Assembly (NCBI GenBank): GCA_964344685.1
Contig: CAYFOK010000002.1
Location: forward strand, 1 to 64,000
DNA: 64,000 bases
Direction: 5' to 3'
Source: Scalindua sp964344685
Lineage (GTDB): Bacteria; Planctomycetota; Brocadiia; Brocadiales; Scalinduaceae
Shown here: positions 61,551 through 64,000 of the stretch, piece after piece
Numbering within the stretch: position 1 is the stretch's first letter
How the letters are laid out: every line of letters begins with the position of its first letter
Position numbers and translations under genes: made by a program
Notes under the pieces: model-generated
Told to the model about the DNA's origin: nothing
Databases searched by the model: none
What the model saw: only the letters and a program-made list of their open reading frames with translations

Positions 61551-63653
61551 CTATTTTGACTGCGCCTGTATTGCCGTTATGGCTATTGTATAAACGATGT
61601 CTTCCACAAGACATCCCCTGCTGAGATCATTTACTGGTTTTTTTAGACCCTGTATTATCGGGCCGATAGCGATTGCACCGGAAGAGCGTTGTACCGCCTT
61701 ATAGGTATTGTTACCTGTGTTTAAATCCGGAAAAATAAAGACCGTTGCCTTGCCGGCTACCTTGCTATCCGGAAGCTTGATCCTGGCGACACTTGGATCA
61801 ATAGCTGCATCATATTGTATCGGACCCTCTATAAGCAGGTCAGGCCTTTTTTGCTTTGCAATTCTTGTGGCTTCTCTTACCTTATCAACTTCAGGCCCCT
61901 TTCCTGATTTACCGGTAGAATATGAAAGCATGGCAATGTACGGATCTATACCAAAGTTTTTAGCCGTATCAGTACTTGTAATGGCAATATCTGATAGTTG
62001 CTCGGCAGTCGGAATAGGGATTATTGCACAGTCTCCATAAACAAGCACCCGGTTCTTCAGGCACATGAGGAATATGCTGGAAGCATTTTTAATGTCAGGT
62101 TTTGTTTTAATTATTTCAAATGCCGGCCTTATTGTGTGTTGAGTTGTGTTAACAGCACCGGAAACCAGACCATCTGCTTCACCTTTATATATCATCATAG
62201 TGCCAAAATATATTGTATCCTGCATCCGGTCCTGTGCATTATCCATTGTGTAATGTTTATGCTTTCTCAGCTCATAATAGGTGTTAACATAATCCTCAAA
62301 CTTTTGTGATTCTTTGGGATTTATGATGTTGATTCCGTTGTCCAGTTTTAAACCCAATGCGGAAGCTTTTTTCATAATCAGATTTTTCTCGCCTAAAAGT
62401 ATTATATCGGCGATGCCTCTGTCTCTTGCCCATACCGCAGCTTTTAACGTCCTGTCGTCATCTCCTTCCGGAAGAACTATACGTTTTTTTTCTGAACACG
62501 CTCTCTCTAATATTTCGTATTTAAATATATCCGGGGTTCGCTTTCTGACTTTTTCCAGTTTCAGTTTATTGTTTATTTTCTCATAATCTACATGCCGGAG
62601 TACCAGAGATTTTGCAATATCAATCTTCTGGCAATCATTTGAAGATACGTGAACGACAAGAGAGTTGATTTTATTTACAGTCTCTATTGTGTTATGACTT
62701 ACACTGAGAATGGGAAGAGGTAAATCGGGCAAAGTCCCAATCAGCTTCACTATGTTGTCATTCGGAATGAGACCTCCTGTTAAAATGATTCCGGAAATGT
62801 TTGGACAGGTGGGAGAAATTAAGGATGTTATACATCCAAGAAGTATCTCGTTTCTATCGCCACCGGTAATGATGAGTGTTCCATCATGTATATACTTCAG
62901 GGCATTTTCAAAACCCATAGAGGCTATTATTGTTTCTGTTGCGGTGTTCGAAAGATAATCCTTACCGAACAGAATTTCGGCATCAAGGCTCCTTGCAATA
63001 TCGTATAAGCGTGGCTTTGGCAGAATTGGATCACAGGGTACTGTTCCTAAATAATCTATTTTGTGTTTATCAAAATTCTCTTTCAGGCGTTGATCAACTG
63101 TTGAAAGCCTATCAGATTCTATCTTGTTTACAATAACACCCATAAAATCACAGGACTGTTCATCAAACGAATCTTTGCCAGTTAATACACCGGAGGATAT
63201 TTCCTCTATCGATTTTCCATATCCATCTTCAACAAGGATTATGCCGGCATTCAGGTTATTCGCAATATCTGCGTTGATGTCAAACTCAAAAGCTGATTTC
63301 ATTCCAACATAATCGGTGCCGTCAATAACAATGACGTCTTTACCCTTTTCTACTCTTTTATAAGATTCCTGCACTTGATGAAAAAATGTTTCTTGATCAT
63401 TATTTGTGATGTAATAATTTAATTTCTTATTGGATACCGGGTTAATATATTTGAGCTCATCTTCAATATCATATATTTCCTTAATCATTTTTGATTCTTT
63501 ATCGTGAATTTTATTTGCCCTGTATTTCTGACCTATAGGTTTAAAATAACCGACATTAGTAACCATACCTCTGAAAGCGTTGATTAAGCCAAGGCAGATT
63601 ATGCTTTTCCCGGATTTAGGACCGGTAGAGGCCAGATAGACATTTTTTGCCAT
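61551..63653 (-). CDS. pta: Phosphate acetyltransferase (long form)
   Basis: A 700-residue enzyme converting acetyl-CoA to acetyl phosphate. N-terminal P-loop domain (STGPKSGKSIICLGLINAF), a central DRTGG regulatory domain (about 200-330) and a C-terminal transferase domain from about 375 (VLPEGDDDRTLKAAVW; TGKSGKGPEVDKVREATRIA; NTYKAVQRSSGAIAIGPI). Length and layout match the long bacterial Pta. It is followed in transcription order by DUF1015 and preceded by ackA, giving the usual ackA-pta acetate module. Confidence 0.96.
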   Translation of the reverse strand: MAKNVYLASTGPKSGKSIICLGLINAFRGMVTNVGYFKPIGQKYRANKIHDKESKMIKEIYDIEDELKYINPVSNKKLNYYITNNDQETFFHQVQESYKRVEKGKDVIVIDGTDYVGMKSAFEFDINADIANNLNAGIILVEDGYGKSIEEISSGVLTGKDSFDEQSCDFMGVIVNKIESDRLSTVDQRLKENFDKHKIDYLGTVPCDPILPKPRLYDIARSLDAEILFGKDYLSNTATETIIASMGFENALKYIHDGTLIITGGDRNEILLGCITSLISPTCPNISGIILTGGLIPNDNIVKLIGTLPDLPLPILSVSHNTIETVNKINSLVVHVSSNDCQKIDIAKSLVLRHVDYEKINNKLKLEKVRKRTPDIFKYEILERACSEKKRIVLPEGDDDRTLKAAVWARDRGIADIILLGEKNLIMKKASALGLKLDNGINIINPKESQKFEDYVNTYYELRKHKHYTMDNAQDRMQDTIYFGTMMIYKGEADGLVSGAVNTTQHTIRPAFEIIKTKPDIKNASSIFLMCLKNRVLVYGDCAIIPIPTAEQLSDIAITSTDTAKNFGIDPYIAMLSYSTGKSGKGPEVDKVREATRIAKQKRPDLLIEGPIQYDAAIDPSVARIKLPDSKVAGKATVFIFPDLNTGNNTYKAVQRSSGAIAIGPIIQGLKKPVNDLSRGCLVEDIVYTIAITAIQAQSK

Positions 63654-63723
63654 TCAGATTCATTCCTTTAAATTAATGGACACTGATATTCCAGCCAGAA
63701 AGGCTTGTTCTGACGGATCTATG

Positions 63724-64000
63724 TCAAATTTTATTCTCTATAATCCGTGCCGTATCTCTGGCGATGACCAGCTCTTCATTTGTTGGCACGCAAAGTACTC
63801 TGGTTTTAGAATTCTGAACAGTTAGTTCTCCTTCTATACCAATGGTCTTCTCGTTCTTCTCTTTATTAAAGTCGATGCCTAGATATTCCATGTCAGTACA
63901 ACACATATTCCTTATAAGTGCCGCATTTTCCCCAATTCCACCGGTAAAGACTATCAGGTCGACGCCGTTCATTGACGCGGAATACATACCGATATATTTC
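63724..64000 (-). CDS. ackA: Acetate kinase, C-terminal part (runs off the right edge)
   Basis: About 91 residues of the C-terminus are visible: KYIGMYSASMNGVDLIVFTG, GGIGENAALIR and the final VLCVPTNEELVIARDTARI, all typical of acetate kinase. The frame continues beyond base 64000. It lies upstream of pta on the minus strand and completes acetyl phosphate to acetate with ATP formation. Seventy bases separate the two genes. Confidence 0.95.
   Translation of the reverse strand, partial: KYIGMYSASMNGVDLIVFTGGIGENAALIRNMCCTDMEYLGIDFNKEKNEKTIGIEGELTVQNSKTRVLCVPTNEELVIARDTARIIENKI

Noticed and set aside
1..64000. CRISPR arrays, insertion sequences, prophage or integrase genes
   Set aside because: No regularly spaced direct repeats, transposase motifs or phage structural genes were found on either strand.

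Overview
The window is a stretch of AT-rich bacterial chromosome with dense, mostly housekeeping genes, two tRNA genes and one clear riboswitch. I see no rRNA, insertion sequence, CRISPR array or prophage. Several features point to a planctomycete, most likely an anammox bacterium of the Brocadiales (a Scalindua-like relative): an ammonium transporter fused to a histidine kinase, the same architecture as Ks-Amt5 of Kuenenia stuttgartiensis; a hexulose-phosphate synthase/RraA fusion; an mcsA-mcsB-clpC operon outside the Firmicutes; a FAD/polyferredoxin membrane fusion; and hemerythrin and rubrerythrin-type proteins. The assignment is inference. No hydrazine or nitrite gene lies in the window to confirm it.

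Layout. 1-1.9 kb (minus): the 5' end of a PAS protein, a GH15-like hydrolase and a small DUF2180 zinc protein. 2.5-8.1 kb (plus): ammonium sensing and nitrogen entry (Amt-kinase, response regulator, glutamate dehydrogenase) and oxidative defence (rubrerythrin-like protein, two peroxiredoxins). 8.4-10.4 kb: small proteins of unknown function. 10.4-17.6 kb (minus): nnrD, larB, tsaD, a CtpA-like protease, tRNA-Phe, ribF and a PpiD-like chaperone. 17.9-32.9 kb (mostly plus): topA, dTMP kinase, a hemerythrin gene with its partner, thiL-tsaE-mutL, rpsU, a YhcC-type radical SAM gene, tRNA-Gly, an NlpD-like lipoprotein, a HIT protein, a dGTPase and ispD; an HtrA protease gene runs on the opposite strand.

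33-43 kb (minus): two paralogous SHOCT lipoproteins behind radA, then queD, hps-rraA, mcsA, mcsB and clpC in that transcription order, i.e. a protein-arginine-phosphorylation and Clp protease module. 43.4-44.9 kb (plus): hsp20-dnaJ. 45-55 kb: SprT-like protein, B12-binding radical SAM protein, DUF547 protein, the FAD/polyferredoxin fusion, rarA, a small HExxH protein and a porin, followed by a gene-poor 1.07 kb spacer. 56-64 kb: endonuclease V with an unusual internal insertion, nnrE, a MoaD/ThiS-type sulfur carrier, a threonine-synthase-like PLP enzyme behind a SAM-I riboswitch, a DUF1015 protein, pta and the 3' part of ackA.

Most interesting points. The threonine-synthase-like gene is controlled by an S-box (SAM-I) riboswitch with a visible terminator/antiterminator switch and sits next to a sulfur-carrier gene, so it is probably a sulfur amino acid enzyme rather than an ordinary threonine synthase. 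The endonuclease V gene appears to have absorbed an in-frame repeat/palindromic element. The ammonium sensor-kinase and its truncated-tail response regulator form a compact signalling pair.
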